The notes beneath the pieces were generated by a model. That model made no database searches. It saw only the letters and a program-made list of their open reading frames with translations, and was not told where the DNA came from. DNA of 64,000 bases. It comes from Rhinopomastus cyanomelas. Its lineage: Eukaryota; Chordata; Aves; Bucerotiformes; Rhinopomastidae. The stretch lies in contig VXBP01000359.1 in NCBI GenBank assembly GCA_013400115.1, positions 124,001 to 188,000 on the forward strand, in the 5' to 3' direction. This document shows positions 35,473 through 46,558 of this stretch, one piece after another; the stretch's first letter is position 1; each line of letters opens with the position of its first letter. A program made the translations under genes and the position numbers.

Positions 35473-36010
35473 AACCATCCTGGCCCGTGTGCAAGAACTC
35501 CTCTAATTAAACCTTATTTCCCTGGTAGTACCTCTGCCTCTATCAGTGCATGTGTTCCCAAAAGCACATCCTATAGCTGCTGTGCGCTGGGGTGCTCTTT
35601 CCTCCTGCTTGTTGTCCCTCACAGAACCAGGGGAAGGCTATTGCTGATCTTTCAGTTGCTAGGCACCTCAATGATTTTTGCCCACTGAGTGAAAACTCAG
35701 GCTGTGCTTTCTTTTAACTCGTGTGCCAACCAGGGAAATTACTGCAGGTTGAAAGCGTCCTCATCCTCCACAGATCTGGGATAGTCTCTGGTGAGTTGTT
35801 CAAAGACACAAACTGTCTGGTAATTTTTGGGGCCACCAGTGCTCCTCCCCTGCTTTTTTTCATGCAGCTGGTTTTAGTGTTAAACCTTCTTTCCATTATT
35901 TTGTGCATCCCACTGGATTTTTTCATTGTTTGGGTGGATTGTTTGCCCTCCCCTATTTTGTGAGTTCCACTGTACCGAGCCCAGCTGCCTCTCCTGCTCT
36001 TTAAAGCTTT
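35473..36010. other. Single-copy non-coding DNA
   Basis: About 540 bp between two CR1 copies. Frames on both strands (35464-35963) have no family signature. Confidence 0.45.
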
Positions 36011-36410
36011 AAAGGCTGAGGGAGCTTGGTCTCTCTAGCTTGGACAAGAGGAGACTGAGGAGTGACCTCATTAATGTCTATAATATGAGAAGGATGGGTT
36101 CAGGAGGATAGAGCCAGGCTCTGCTCAATGTCATCTACTGATAGGACAAGGGGCACTGGGTGTCAGCTGGAACACAGGAGGTTCCACATCAATATCAGAA
36201 GGACCTTCTTCCCAGTAAAGGTGATGGAGCACTGGAACAGGCTCCCCAGGGGGGTTGTGGAGTCTCCTTCTCTAGAGATGTTTCAAACCTGCCTGGATGT
36301 GTTCCTGTGCAGCTTGGTCTAGGTGATCCTGCTCTGGCAGGGGGTTGAACTGGATGATGTTTTGAAGTCCCTTCCAATCCCTAATGGTCTGTGATGGTGT
36401 GATTCTGTGA
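36011..36410 (+). mobile_element. CR1 LINE, class A, 5'-truncated
   Basis: From AAAGGCTGAGGGAGCTTGG to terminal GTGTGATTCTGTGA. The frame 36128-36322 reads EHRRFHINIRRTFFPVKVME then HWNRLPRGVVESPSLEMF and ends FLCSLV at the normal stop; upstream it is frameshifted. Confidence 0.94.
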
Positions 36411-37225
36411 TTTTATTTTTGTTCTGATGATGTTTGGGGATTTAACCCCTGAGAGGAGCTAGCAGTCCTGCTAACTCTGTCTTTAAAGGAATGGTGCCAG
36501 GCAGTATAGCTTCACAATTGGAAGGGGTGTCAGCAAGCAATAGTTTTACTGTAGCTCCAAGCAATGGTTTTCTTATCAGTCTTCAAACATTAAAAAGTCT
36601 TTTCTTCTGCTAGATAATCCTTTATCATGGCTCTGTAGCTCCACTTAACCTACACTGGCAGATTCAGTGTGTTTTGACAGTTCAGACCTGATGAAAAAGC
36701 CTGAGCTATGTTTGTAATTGATTGTAGCTGTAAATGACTCACGGACTCTATTTTGTTTCTGTTGTTCCCTGTGTCACTTGAGCTTTTTGTTTGTGTTTCT
36801 CTGCTTCGATTTCTCCACGGTGAGAAGAGCTTCACAGAAACAAGTTGAGATTCTCATTCCTAAGGTGGTGTTGGGCTGCCTCTGGAAACAGGAAAGGAAG
36901 GGGAGGCAGCCCTCAGCACTTTTGGAGCTGAGCGAGAGTCTAATGATCGCTGTCCGTGCTCCGTGGGGTTTGCACAGGCTGCATGAGCATCGCTGCCTGG
37001 AAACCTGGATCACACTGCCTGGTTAATAAGCACTCCTTCCTTCATGTTCTTCTGTCCTTGCCTTTGGGCAGTATTGATATCCTGAGCCTTAGCAATTGGT
37101 GATGTTTGCTCTACCCATATGGCTGCTACAGGGAGATCTACAGAACCATGTTTGGGTTTAGTAGCTAAATGGCAATTGGAGATGTGCCCGCACAACTAAT
37201 TTTAGCATGTGCTTGGCTTGAGCTG
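36411..37225. other. Single-copy non-coding DNA
   Basis: About 815 bp, no gene or repeat recognised. Confidence 0.45.
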
Positions 37226-37933
37226 TAGGATGGAGCACTGGAATATGCTGCCCAGGGGGGCTGTGGAGTCTCCTTCTCTGGAGATGTTTCAGACCTACCT
37301 GGAGATAACAGAATCATAGAATCATTAGGGATTGGAAGGGACCTTGAAAGATCGTCTAGTCCAATCCCTCTGCCAGAGCAGGACCACCTAAACCAAGTTG
37401 CATACCCAGGCAGGTTTTAAACCTCTCCAGAGAAGGAGACTCCACAACCCCCCTGGGCAGCCTCTTCAGTGCTCCATTACCTTCACTGGGAAGAAGTTCC
37501 TTCTGATGTTTATATGGAACCTCCTATGTTTCAGCTGACACGCATTCCCCCTTGTCCTATCACTAGATGACATTGAGAAGAACCTGGCTCCATCCTCCTG
37601 ACACCCACCCTTCACATATTTATAGACATTAATGAGGTCACCCCTCAGTCTCCTCCAAGCTCAAGAGACCCAGCTCCCTCAACCCTTCTTCATAAGGGAG
37701 GTGTTTTACTTCCTTCATCGTCTTTGTTGCTCTATGCTGGACACCCTCTAACAGCTCTGTGTCCTTGGACTGAGGGGCCCAGAACTGGACACAATATTCC
37801 AGATGTGCTCTCACTAGTGCAGAGCAGAGGGTGTTCCTTGCAACTTGGTCTAGGTGATCCTGCTGTGTCAGGGGGATTGGGCTAGATGATCTTTCGAGGT
37901 CCCTTCCAATCCCTAATATTCTGTAACTCTGTG
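37226..37933 (+). mobile_element. CR1 LINE, class A, interrupted by an opposite CR1
   Basis: Two sense-strand pieces: 37226-37305 (GATGGAGCACTGGAATATGC to ACCTACCTGGAGAT) and 37831-37933 (GTGTTCCTTGCAACTTGGTC to the tail). They are consecutive in the consensus, which reads CCTGGATGTGTTCCTG. Confidence 0.9.
37306..37830 (-). mobile_element. CR1 LINE, class A, nested in an opposite CR1
   Basis: A 525-bp minus-strand copy from two octamers (ACAGAATCATAGAATCATT) to TCACTAGTGCAGAGCAGAGG. It includes the UTR and the ORF2 C-terminal region with small indels (for example CCTCTTCAGTGC). Confidence 0.92.
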
Positions 37934-39379
37934 TGCACTGCCTCTTGGTTTTCCCACAATAAGTTGTCCCTACCTCAACTCTTTGAATCTGCTGTGTCTT
38001 AGACTAGGTGTTTGAAGGCTGATAGCTTCATAGAGTTATCTTCAGATCTCCAAAACAAGCGCTGAGTGTTTCCTAAAAAGCCTTTGAAACCCCCAATTTT
38101 ATATTTAAATCATGAGACTTACGGTGTGTTGATAGTTTGTGGCCATCATGACCTGATTCGGTGTACAGGGCTCTCATCATTGTGCACGTCTCGTGAATTT
38201 GTCTTCACCTTTGCGTGACGAAGTCAAAGGCCAGGGTGCAAACTGATCATTTGGCTCTCTGAAGGTTTCCTTTATTGTTTTGCAGTCCCCTGACTTACGC
38301 TTTGCACGGCAGCGTACCCTCGCGCGCCATCTCCTCGGATCTGGGGAGCGTTAGTCACCCATTCGGTACAGCCCTAGCAACAGAATTTACAAGGCTACAA
38401 AGCCGTTCTTAAACTTTCATTTAGGAAATGAAAATTTTCCACGCTGCTGCAGTCTGTTAGAAATGTCATTTAAATTAATATATAGATGAAACCTATTCCC
38501 ACCAGCTGAAATGTAAGGGAAATTTAGCTGACATATCATATAACAGCAAAGGAGACACTAGAACACACACAACTTCAATTACAGAGTGATGAAAGGTTAC
38601 AATAAATCTCTCTGTATGTGCTTTTTTCCCCTCTTCTTAAAACGTTCTCATTTCAATGTTGTCAAGTTTATATATTCAGAGTCTATCTCCTTTCAGTAAT
38701 CTCGGGCTCGCCATCCTCTCCAAGGAACACAATTATGTTAGTTCCAAATAAGGGCTCTTTGATCTCTTTTTATTCCTCCTTTGTTTCTGCACAATGAAAG
38801 CCAGAGGAACTCAATTAAAGTGACTTAGTCTGGTCTCTTGACAGAAGTTGTTACAAGTAAAGGGTTTGATTCTCTCCTGGGCTGAACCAGTGTTTTGCCA
38901 CTGGAGCTGCATTGACACTATCAGAGATGTGCTGATGGAAAGCTGCTATAATGGCAGAAAGGATCAATCCTCGAGTTTCTCCAGACAGGCCATTTGAACC
39001 AACTACCCCTTTCTTTCTCTCTGCTGAATTGAAAGCAATGTAATTGGCTTTCCAAGTAGGCCAGCTGGTGAAAGATTCCCAAACTGACGGTGACCGTGTT
39101 TTTAACACGAGCAAGAGGTGCTCAGGTCTGTGACAGGATTTGGTTGTCAATATCTCGTCATCCCTCACGAGTAAACTTTAAAACTCATGTGCCCATGGCT
39201 GCTGCCAGACCTTAAAGCTGGGGGTGTTTACTCTGATTTTATTAGTTTATTCTTTTTTACCCATGCTAACCTGATGTCTTTAAACTCCCTTATCAGGCAC
39301 TAGATGTTAGCAGCTGTTTTTTTGGGACAAAGTGTGAGTTCCAGGTAGCGTGCGCTCACCTTTTATTGGCAATCCAGGT
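37934..39379. other. Repeat-free AT-rich DNA, candidate conserved non-coding
   Basis: About 1.45 kb with no CR1. The part from about 38400 to 39180 has many TAATTA/TTAAATTAAT-like motifs and no degraded-repeat texture. No exon is supported; 38851-39168 is a chance frame. Confidence 0.4.
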
Positions 39380-39495
39380 AATCTTCTCCATCCTCAACAG
39401 GTGTTCTCTAGGCAGCCTGTTCTAGTGGAGCTTCCACCACCTCTCTAGGCAGCCTGTTCTAGTGCTTCACCATCTGCGTTGTAAAGGATTTTTTT
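39380..39495 (-). mobile_element. Possible old CR1 fragment with internal tandem duplication
   Basis: CTCTAGGCAGCCTGTTCTAG is the minus-strand CR1 block near the ORF2 end and occurs twice. TGCTTCACCATCTGCGTTGT then resembles an old CR1 class. It directly abuts a younger CR1. Confidence 0.6.
39405..39464. repeat. 23-bp direct repeat
   Basis: The 23 bases at 39405-39427 recur exactly at 39442-39464, a 37-bp offset, within the old CR1 piece. Confidence 0.9.
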
Positions 39496-39605
39496 CAGAA
39501 TCACACAATCATTAGGGATTGGAAGGGATCTCAAAAGATCATCTAGTCCAATCCCCCTGCCGCAGCAGGATCACCTAGACCATGTCTCACAGGAACGTCT
39601 ACACC
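39496..39605 (-). mobile_element. CR1 LINE 3' tail, class A
   Basis: CAGAATCACACAATCATTAG through ATCACCTAGACCATGTC to about GTCTACACC, slightly into ORF2. Confidence 0.9.
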
Positions 39606-40827
39606 TCTCCTGGCAACAGTGAGGATAAGTTTTTTTACACCCAACATTGTAGTGGAGAATGCTGTCAGGAGAAGATCAGAGAAATATCAGCTTTGGTTTC
39701 CTGAATGAGTTCTTCCCCTTTTCTCATGCTTCTAAGCACTAACTATGAAAACAAAGGCAGTGCTCTTGCTACCCAAAAGACTGAAATGACAGGTGAGCAG
39801 GAGACAAAGGGCGAGCAGAGGATGTCGGTGTAGGAGGTGTTTTTCTTTCCTCTCCAACCTTGTAATCAATTTGAACTTTTCTAGAATAAGCCTAATGATC
39901 TCTGGGTTGTTTCATCAATTACTATTGAAACAAATACTCTCCTTGGATTCCGAGGCAGTTTGGTGATTAGGAAACGCTTTAGTCTACTGTTTCCTTTGTG
40001 CTTCTTTCACCACGTGAAATTTGTAAAGCCAGAGTAGCATGACAGAGAGAGATTATTTAGATTATAAAGTAGGGAGATGGCAAAATCAAAAAGCTTCCAA
40101 AAAAAATTCTCTATAATGTTCTGCTGGTGGATCTAGCTGCTGCTTCACAGGCTCAATGTGATAAAAAGAACTAAACAAAGCATGCATGAATTCGTGGGGA
40201 AAAAAAAGACCCCTGTACATAGGAAGTCTTGACTGCTCTGTAATGAGATTATTCCATTTCTAATACGTGGCAAAGATGGAACCAGTTCAGTTCTAATAAA
40301 CGGCAAAAACGGAAGCAGTTCAATCAGTGCTATTTACTAATAGTGGAAGAACAGTGACCCAGTCAATGAAATTAAAGAGCAGGGACTCCCACAATTAAAA
40401 GAAACTCAAATTCTTCTGGTGTTTGTCATGGCTTACAACTCTGAGTATCCAGCTAGGTTTTATTAAGACTTTGAACCTCAGTCTATGCTGTTGCTTGTGC
40501 GCTCAGCCTGCCCACAACTCTAAGATACTGAAACTCTTTCTGTTTTAGTTCTTACAAAGAAACTGAACCATTGTTTTTCTTTTCCTTTCCTCCCCCTCAC
40601 CACTTTTGAAGAAAAATAATTTAAAATTCTCTTTTTCTATGGCAAAGTATATTTCTTTAGAATAAAAACTGTTTCATGTCAATCTTGTGGGTGGCTTTTT
40701 TGACTACCTAATTAATTTGCCTGTTAGTCAAATTCAGGGTGAGATTTGTACTTCAAAATCCTGCTTTTTCAGTCGGGCAGGAAAGCTCCTTGTTTGCAGA
40801 GGTCTGAATCTGATGAATCAGCACTCT
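39606..40827. other. AT-rich single-copy DNA
   Basis: About 1.2 kb, no gene or CR1. Contains the near-repeat AATACGTGGCAAAGATGGAACCAGTTCA / AATAAACGGCAAAAACGGAAGCAGTTCA around 40262-40322, a small imperfect local duplication. Confidence 0.45.
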
Positions 40828-40898
40828 GGATCCTGCTCTGGCAGGGGGACTGAACTAGATGATCTTTCGAGGTCCCTGATGCTCTGTGATTCTGTGAG
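40828..40898 (+). mobile_element. CR1 LINE 3' tail, class A
   Basis: GGATCCTGCTCTGGCAGGG to TGTGATTCTGTGAG, with a small deletion that removes the right stem arm. Confidence 0.88.
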
Positions 40899-42231
40899 TG
40901 AAGTGTTAAGGTGTTGCACGTGCTAGAAGTATCGCTCCGTGGCCTCTACTTCTGCTCCTCTGTTGTAAATGGAAGTTATGACAAGGGAAGAGATGAGTTA
41001 TTCCTCCGGTCTATGTATGTTCCTCCATGTGCTAACAAGGTGCAATCAGGTGCAGCTGAAGCCAAGCATTGCTTCATACCCAGAGAATTCTGCTTCTACC
41101 CCTTCACCTGAGCAGTGTGTATATTTGCTCTGTCCTCCTTTTTTATCTGCTCTGTGCAGTGTAGGTGCTGCTGCTGGAGCAACACAAATCCTTTTAGTCA
41201 TGTGCAGCCTCCTGTGTATTTGGGCCTTACTGTACTCCAGGTTTATCCCCTCCACACATACCTTTGGTTTTACCAAGCTCCCAGGAGGAGGTTTATCTTA
41301 AGCTCAGAGTGAAGTGGAGGTCTAAATTCTGAGCTGTCTCTAAATCAATTCACTCCTCCCCGGTAGAAAGAGTCATTCGAGCCTACAGTGGAGCTGGCGC
41401 TCTTTTCAGTATTAGTTATAAGTTTTATCCTTATTTATCCAATTTTAATTCACCACTTCTAAAGTACTTTTCAAAGTAATCAGGTATGACAGTGCTGGGG
41501 TTAATTAACAGTTGGTATGCTGCCAGCAGCTTCCCCGTGATGGTATTGATGATGATACTGATCTTATCTGATATGCTTTGCTAGGAAAAAGCCCTCTCCA
41601 AGTAGGCAAAGGCATAACGATATGAATGCGTAAGGACGGTAGGTGTCCTTCCTGCTGTTTTATGGATGTGTCTGAAGGATTTCCTTTGTGAGAGAGAACA
41701 GAAGCTCAGCCTAACCCTTATCTGTATTACACCACAAAAATCTATCTTCAAATGACATCAAACACTTGTCTTGAAACCACAAAGCAAAGGGGTATAAAAC
41801 AGAGTCTGAAAACTCATCTTACTGATTGCACTGAAGTAGCATCATCCATGAGATTCCGAAGGTCATTTGTGGTGTGAAGACATGAGTAGTTAGCATCCAT
41901 GGACTGCTGCCTTGCCCTATTTCCAGTCTCAGCTTGTCAGATGCTCACAGATACCAACATTAATGAGACACAGGCTGGGTTCTTTCTTTTATGAATCGGG
42001 AAGCTTTGTGGCGTTTGCTTGAGGTCTGAAAGTGTTGGGGATGTTCATGCCTTCCCACGTTTTGCCTTTGCAGTGCGTGGGTTTGGTTGGTCTTCTTTGG
42101 TTTGGTCTTCCAACAAAATAGGAAACATATAAATTCCCAGAGTAATTACAAAAATGAGACACGAGCATCTCAGAAACGTCTCGCCGTCAGAAATGCTTCT
42201 GGAGGGGAGGCAAAGAAAAGAATAGTTTCAC
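40899..42231. other. Single-copy non-coding DNA
   Basis: About 1.3 kb. Overlapping frames at 40911-41312 on both strands have no recognisable features. Confidence 0.45.
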
Positions 42232-42391
42232 GTACTTCCAAACTAAAAGAGGGGACATTTAGATGAGACCTGAGGAAATTCTTCCCTGTGAGAGCGCTGA
42301 GGCACCGCAACAGGTTGCACAGAGAGGTTGTGGCTGCTCCATCCCTGCAAGTGTTCAAGGCCAAGTTGGATGTGGCTCTGAGCAACCTGGT
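42232..42391 (+). mobile_element. Old CR1 fragment, 3' end missing
   Basis: AACTAAAAGAGGGGACATTT, CACCGCAACAGGTTGCACAG, then GTGTTCAAGGCCAAGTTGG to GAGCAACCTGGT. Same class as 9185-9456. It stops exactly where a minus-strand class A copy starts, and its own tail is not found beyond that copy. Confidence 0.85.
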
Positions 42392-42648
42392 TTCATAGAA
42401 TCATTAGGGATCGGAAGGGACCTCGAAAGATAATCCAGTCCAATCTCCCTGACACAGCAGAGTCACCTAGACCAAGTCGCACAGGAACATGTCTAGGCAG
42501 GTTTTAATGTCTCCAGAGAAGGAGACTTCACAACCTCCCTGGGCAGCCCCTTCCAGTGCTCTGTTACTCTCACTGGGAAGTAGTTCCTTCTCATTTATAC
42601 GGAACCTCCTATGTTCCAGCTTGCACCCTTTGCCCTTTGTTCTATCAA
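42392..42648 (-). mobile_element. CR1 LINE, class A, abutting the old CR1
   Basis: TTCATAGAATCATTAGGG to TTTGTTCTATCA, the ORF2 C-terminal region on the minus strand. The minus copy appears to have inserted into the old copy, with the old copy's 3' end lost. Confidence 0.92.
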
Positions 42649-44189
42649 AGCAGAAAACTTTTGGACCATTTTCTCAAACTTCATGAGCAAATCAAGCATG
42701 TTTCCCCTCAGTCACAAAACTTTCTTTCTAGGGAGGTTGAGTAAAGAAGGAATTTGACAAGTTCTTTTCTCAAGGTTTGATTAATATTTTTTAATTTGGG
42801 GATATTTTCCAGAAAATGGACAAGGCAATGTTTTACTTGAAAGTTTAGACGAGGGCAAGTGACAAACTGACTAAATAAAACATATATGAGTTCCCTTGTT
42901 AGAAGTAGTTCTGGCTGCGTTATTTCTTGGACCCTAAATTTCTTGGAAAAACTTTTGGAAGCCATTGCACTGAGGACTCTTATTTCCACGATTCAGTCAC
43001 GCAAAGACTCAGAATGCTGTAGAGAAATTCGATATATTGATGACCTTGGTGCCAACGTTAACTAGGAGAGCAAAGGAGGAGAGACAAGCCTGCGGCGCAG
43101 AAACAAATTAGATTTCAGTCGTGGTTTTAGTATCTTATTTGAGCTGTTCTGGGTGGTGATATCGGTTTGGACCATCTGCATTTGGGTTGTAACAAGCTGC
43201 GTTAAAACAAACGCTCACAATCTCGATGAGGTATGTTGTGTACATCCTTTTGCAGATGTAGTTGAAAACAAACATCCCTTGGCTCTGAAGGAACCTTCTC
43301 TTTTAAAATATCCCTTCATCTAATTTTCTGGAGTGTAAGGAAGCGATCGCACTTTTCGCTCCAGCATACGGCACTTTATCAAACTTGTATATAAATTACT
43401 TGATTCTTCATAGCGCTGATATTCTTCCAATTGTTTTAATAGACCATAAAAATGGTAATACTGTGGTAAACCATTAAACGCTTAGCCATTTAGCCCAGCA
43501 GTATTCCTTGTTTAATAGTTTTACTCATTTAACACTTACGATTTGTAACAGAGTAAATCTAATTTTAAAGTAGGTTGAGGAAGTTAAACCACCCCTGGGG
43601 AATAAATCTACACTCCCCTACCTGGAGGGCAATACTAATTTGCTATCCAGACCCAGAACAGGCTCAAATGAAGTCAAGCTCCAAGGATTACTAATGAGTG
43701 AGGCTTACATTGTATGAGCTAAAAGTCTTTGAATGCTATTTTTTACTTGAGAAACTGGCTGAACAAAAGTCTGAGAAAATCCGTGCAGTCAGTAGACTGC
43801 TGGTGCTTTTAAGCGTTGGTAATTATCAGCCTTCCTCCTTGGGATGTTAATGATGGCGGTTTGACCTTACCCCAGCATCCCTATCTAAATGTATAACTTA
43901 GCCATCAGTTTGCTTTAAATCAAGCACTAAATCCGTCCGAGTGCCATTTCACACGGATATTAAAAAAACATCAGGGTCTACTTGGCTGCTTTTGTCAGCT
44001 AAATCTTGCACAATCGTGTTAATAAATTAACGGAGGAAACTGGGCTTTTTATTGTAGAAGTTGGGACTTTTTTTGTTGGCATGAAGAGGAACACCCCACC
44101 ATTTCAGTGCAGATTAACTCTTTGTAAATGTTATTCCAGTGATGTGACATCGTCCCGCCTTGTCACTGTGTGGAGATCTTCGGCCTCTT
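42649..44189. other. Repeat-free AT-rich DNA, candidate conserved non-coding
   Basis: About 1.5 kb without CR1. The part from about 43020 to 44000 is AT-rich with homeobox-type TAAT motifs. No coding frame over 95 codons has family features. Confidence 0.4.
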
Positions 44190-44322
44190 TCACAGAATCA
44201 TGGAACATTTCTGTGTGACTTGGTCTAGGTGGTCCTGCTGTTGCAGGGGATTGGACTAGATGATCTTTCAAGGTCCAGAGAAGGAGACTCCACAACCCCC
44301 CTGGGCAGCCCATTCCAGTGTT
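44190..44322 (-). mobile_element. CR1 LINE with a central inverted segment
   Basis: Left minus-strand octamer (44190-44209), a middle 44210-44275 in sense orientation (CTGTGTGACTTGGTCTAGG to TCTTTCAAGGTCC), and right minus-strand ORF2 sequence (44276-44322). The inverted part is the missing middle of the same element. It does not contain the 3' octamer end that an independent insertion would have. Confidence 0.82.
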
Positions 44323-45966
44323 ATCTCAGTTCTGAGGTTGTCTTGTTATTTTATTCTGCCTTGCCTTCGGGTCTCTTTGCTCTGCTGAGGTAAGGGAATT
44401 GGAAGCATCAAGATTTAAAACATGAGCAAACAGCTTTTAGACCTTCTCAACAATGAAGTGAGAAGGTAGACAAACCTTGATGAATAAAGTGTAATGGGTT
44501 ACACTTGGCAAAGCATAAAATAATGTGAGGAAAAACAATATTTAAGTGCCCATTCCTTCATTTCAGTCCCATTCAAGCCCAGAGGGTTCAGCAGGTACTA
44601 AAGAGGTGCCCAAGAGAAGACGGTTGGAACTTAGAAGTTGCAGATCCCTTCATCTCACTTTCTGCTGTGGCTGAAGTTTGCCCCCAACGGCCACTCTTAG
44701 TAAAACCTTACTATTTTCTTGGAGTAATGAAGCTGTGGAAAATCCAGCAAGTAAAGTATGTGGAAATCAGAATGAGGAACAAGCCCTAGAGGATTTTCAA
44801 CCTAAATAGAAGCAGCTGTATCTTTAGCTCTGAAAACTGTTCCTTTTTCACCACTCTTTCTTTTTGCCTCTGGGATATTCCCCAAACGTGTGCATCTTCT
44901 GTTTTATGAAATGTACTTGCCTGCCTTAGATGTAGAGAGAAACAGGAGGAGGTGGACGATGGCATGGCCTCCAGCACTTTGTTTATGAGAACATCCTTCT
45001 AGCAATTTGATGTCTGCATGAGGTAGACGAATTGTTTCCAGTCTGCCCTTGAGCTGTGGATCAAGCAATTTTACCTCTTCTGACTCTTTTTCTGCTTTAA
45101 AACTTTATATTCCTTTCCCTGAGTCTTTAGACAGATGAGATTTTGGCCATTTGTAGTGACGGAGGCACTTTCAGCTCCCTTTCTTTTTCCTAGCAGTGTT
45201 TCCCAGTTGGGTCCTGCTAGCACCGAGTGGTCCTTCCTTTGCAAAATACTTACCGTGAGACCTGGCCCAAAGCCTTGTTGCTCCTTCATTGCACCTGTAT
45301 GACAGCAAGGTTATGCAATTGTTGCTCCAAGCTTTCTTCATTATAGCTTAGCCTAATGAAATGGGGCTGGTTGCTCTGCTAGCCACAATTTTGTTCTTGG
45401 GCTGGGAATCAGCACATTTGTGCATGAGGGCTTGAAGGATGCAGCTGACTACTGGCTTAGCGTTTTCCTGGGAGAAAAGCCACACTTGCCTGCTTGTTCT
45501 CCAGCCCTTATGCTGCTATTGTTTGGAAAATCCTGTTTACCTAAAGGAATCCAACAAACAGTACTCAACTCCTAGTTATTTCAAAACATTGTTGTGGGTT
45601 TTTTCTCCAAAATGAAAGTCACTTTGCCAGTGCCCGTAGCCCTGGGGATCACACAGTTAGAAATGAATGCACAATGCCCTTTAGGGGCTGGGTCACCTCT
45701 GGGATGGCAGCACTGTGTGTGCAGAGCTGTTTGTTCCCATGCTTGTGCCCCAAGTGCCACAGAGAGCTGCTGCATTAAACACTGGCCTTTGCAAATTTGC
45801 CAGATGGGTCTGCACAGAAAAGGATCGCAGGGTTTTGTCCTTCATCGTCTCTGCGTGGTGCCCTAAAAGACAGGATTATCTGAAACACTAGTTCCATCCT
45901 CTGAGGAATTGCACGTTTAGCTCTGCGGTAGCTATTGTTGGATTGGTCAGTAGATCCTGGGTTTAA
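44323..45966. other. Single-copy non-coding DNA
   Basis: About 1.6 kb, no CR1 and no supported exon. Confidence 0.45.
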
Positions 45967-46112
45967 GTCACAGAATCACAGAACCGTTAGGGATTGGAAG
46001 GGGCCTCGAAAGATCGTCCAGTCCAATCCCCCTGCCACAGCAGGGTCACCTAGACCAAGTCACACGGGAACATATCCTGGCAGGTTCTAAATGTCTCCAG
46101 AGAGGAAGACTC
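45967..46112 (-). mobile_element. CR1 LINE 3' end joined to an opposite RT piece
   Basis: Minus-strand class A tail, UTR and about 60 bp of ORF2, ending at TCTCCAGAGAGGAAGACTC. It is followed at once by CR1 RT sequence on the other strand. Confidence 0.92.
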
Positions 46113-46558
46113 TGCAGAGCAGTGGGTGTGGTCTGTCTTATCTTCAGTAAGGCATTTGATATGGTCTCACACAGCATCCTTACAGCCAAACTGAGGCAGT
46201 GTGGTCTGGACAATCGGGTAGCGAGGTGGATCGTGAACTGGCTGCAGGATAGAAGCCAGAGAGTAGTGGTCAATGGGACAGAGTCTCGTTGGAGGCCTGG
46301 ATCTAGTGGAGTCCCCAAAGGGTCTGTACTGGGACCAGTACTATTCAATGTAGTCATTAATGACTTGGATGAGGGATTAGGATGCACTGTCAGCAAGTTT
46401 GCTGATGACACAAAGCTGGGTGGTGTGGCCGACACCCCAGCAAACATTTAGCAGGACCTGGACAGGCTGGAGAGCTGGGCAGAGAGAAAGGTAATTAAAT
46501 ACAGCAAGGGTAAGTGCAGAGTCTTGCATCTGGGCAGGAACAACGCCAGGTACCAAGT
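46113..46558 (+). mobile_element. CR1 LINE internal RT segment without 3' end
   Basis: Sense-strand ORF2 from the RT finger/palm to just past the FADD motif, ending at about CAGGTACCAAGTAACAGG. It lacks the C-terminus and UTR. Confidence 0.9.
46122..46451 (+). pseudogene. CR1 reverse transcriptase fragment
   Basis: A 109-codon open frame. FSKAFDMVSHSIL (residues about 8-20) is RT motif A with its catalytic Asp. GVPKGSVLGPVLFNVVINDL (about 65-84) is motif B (family usual GVPQGSVLGP), and KFADDTKLGG (about 93-102) is motif C with the catalytic Asp pair. A TAG follows TPANI. The enzyme copies CR1 RNA at nicked chromosomal DNA. This piece has lost the endonuclease, the thumb and the C-terminal region, so it cannot act. 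All three catalytic Asp positions survive. It is the most RT-like sequence in the window. Confidence 0.9.

Noticed and set aside
38281..38355. Possible splice acceptor TTTTGCAG followed by CpG-rich sequence
   Set aside because: No long open frame, no donor site and no recognised protein follow it.
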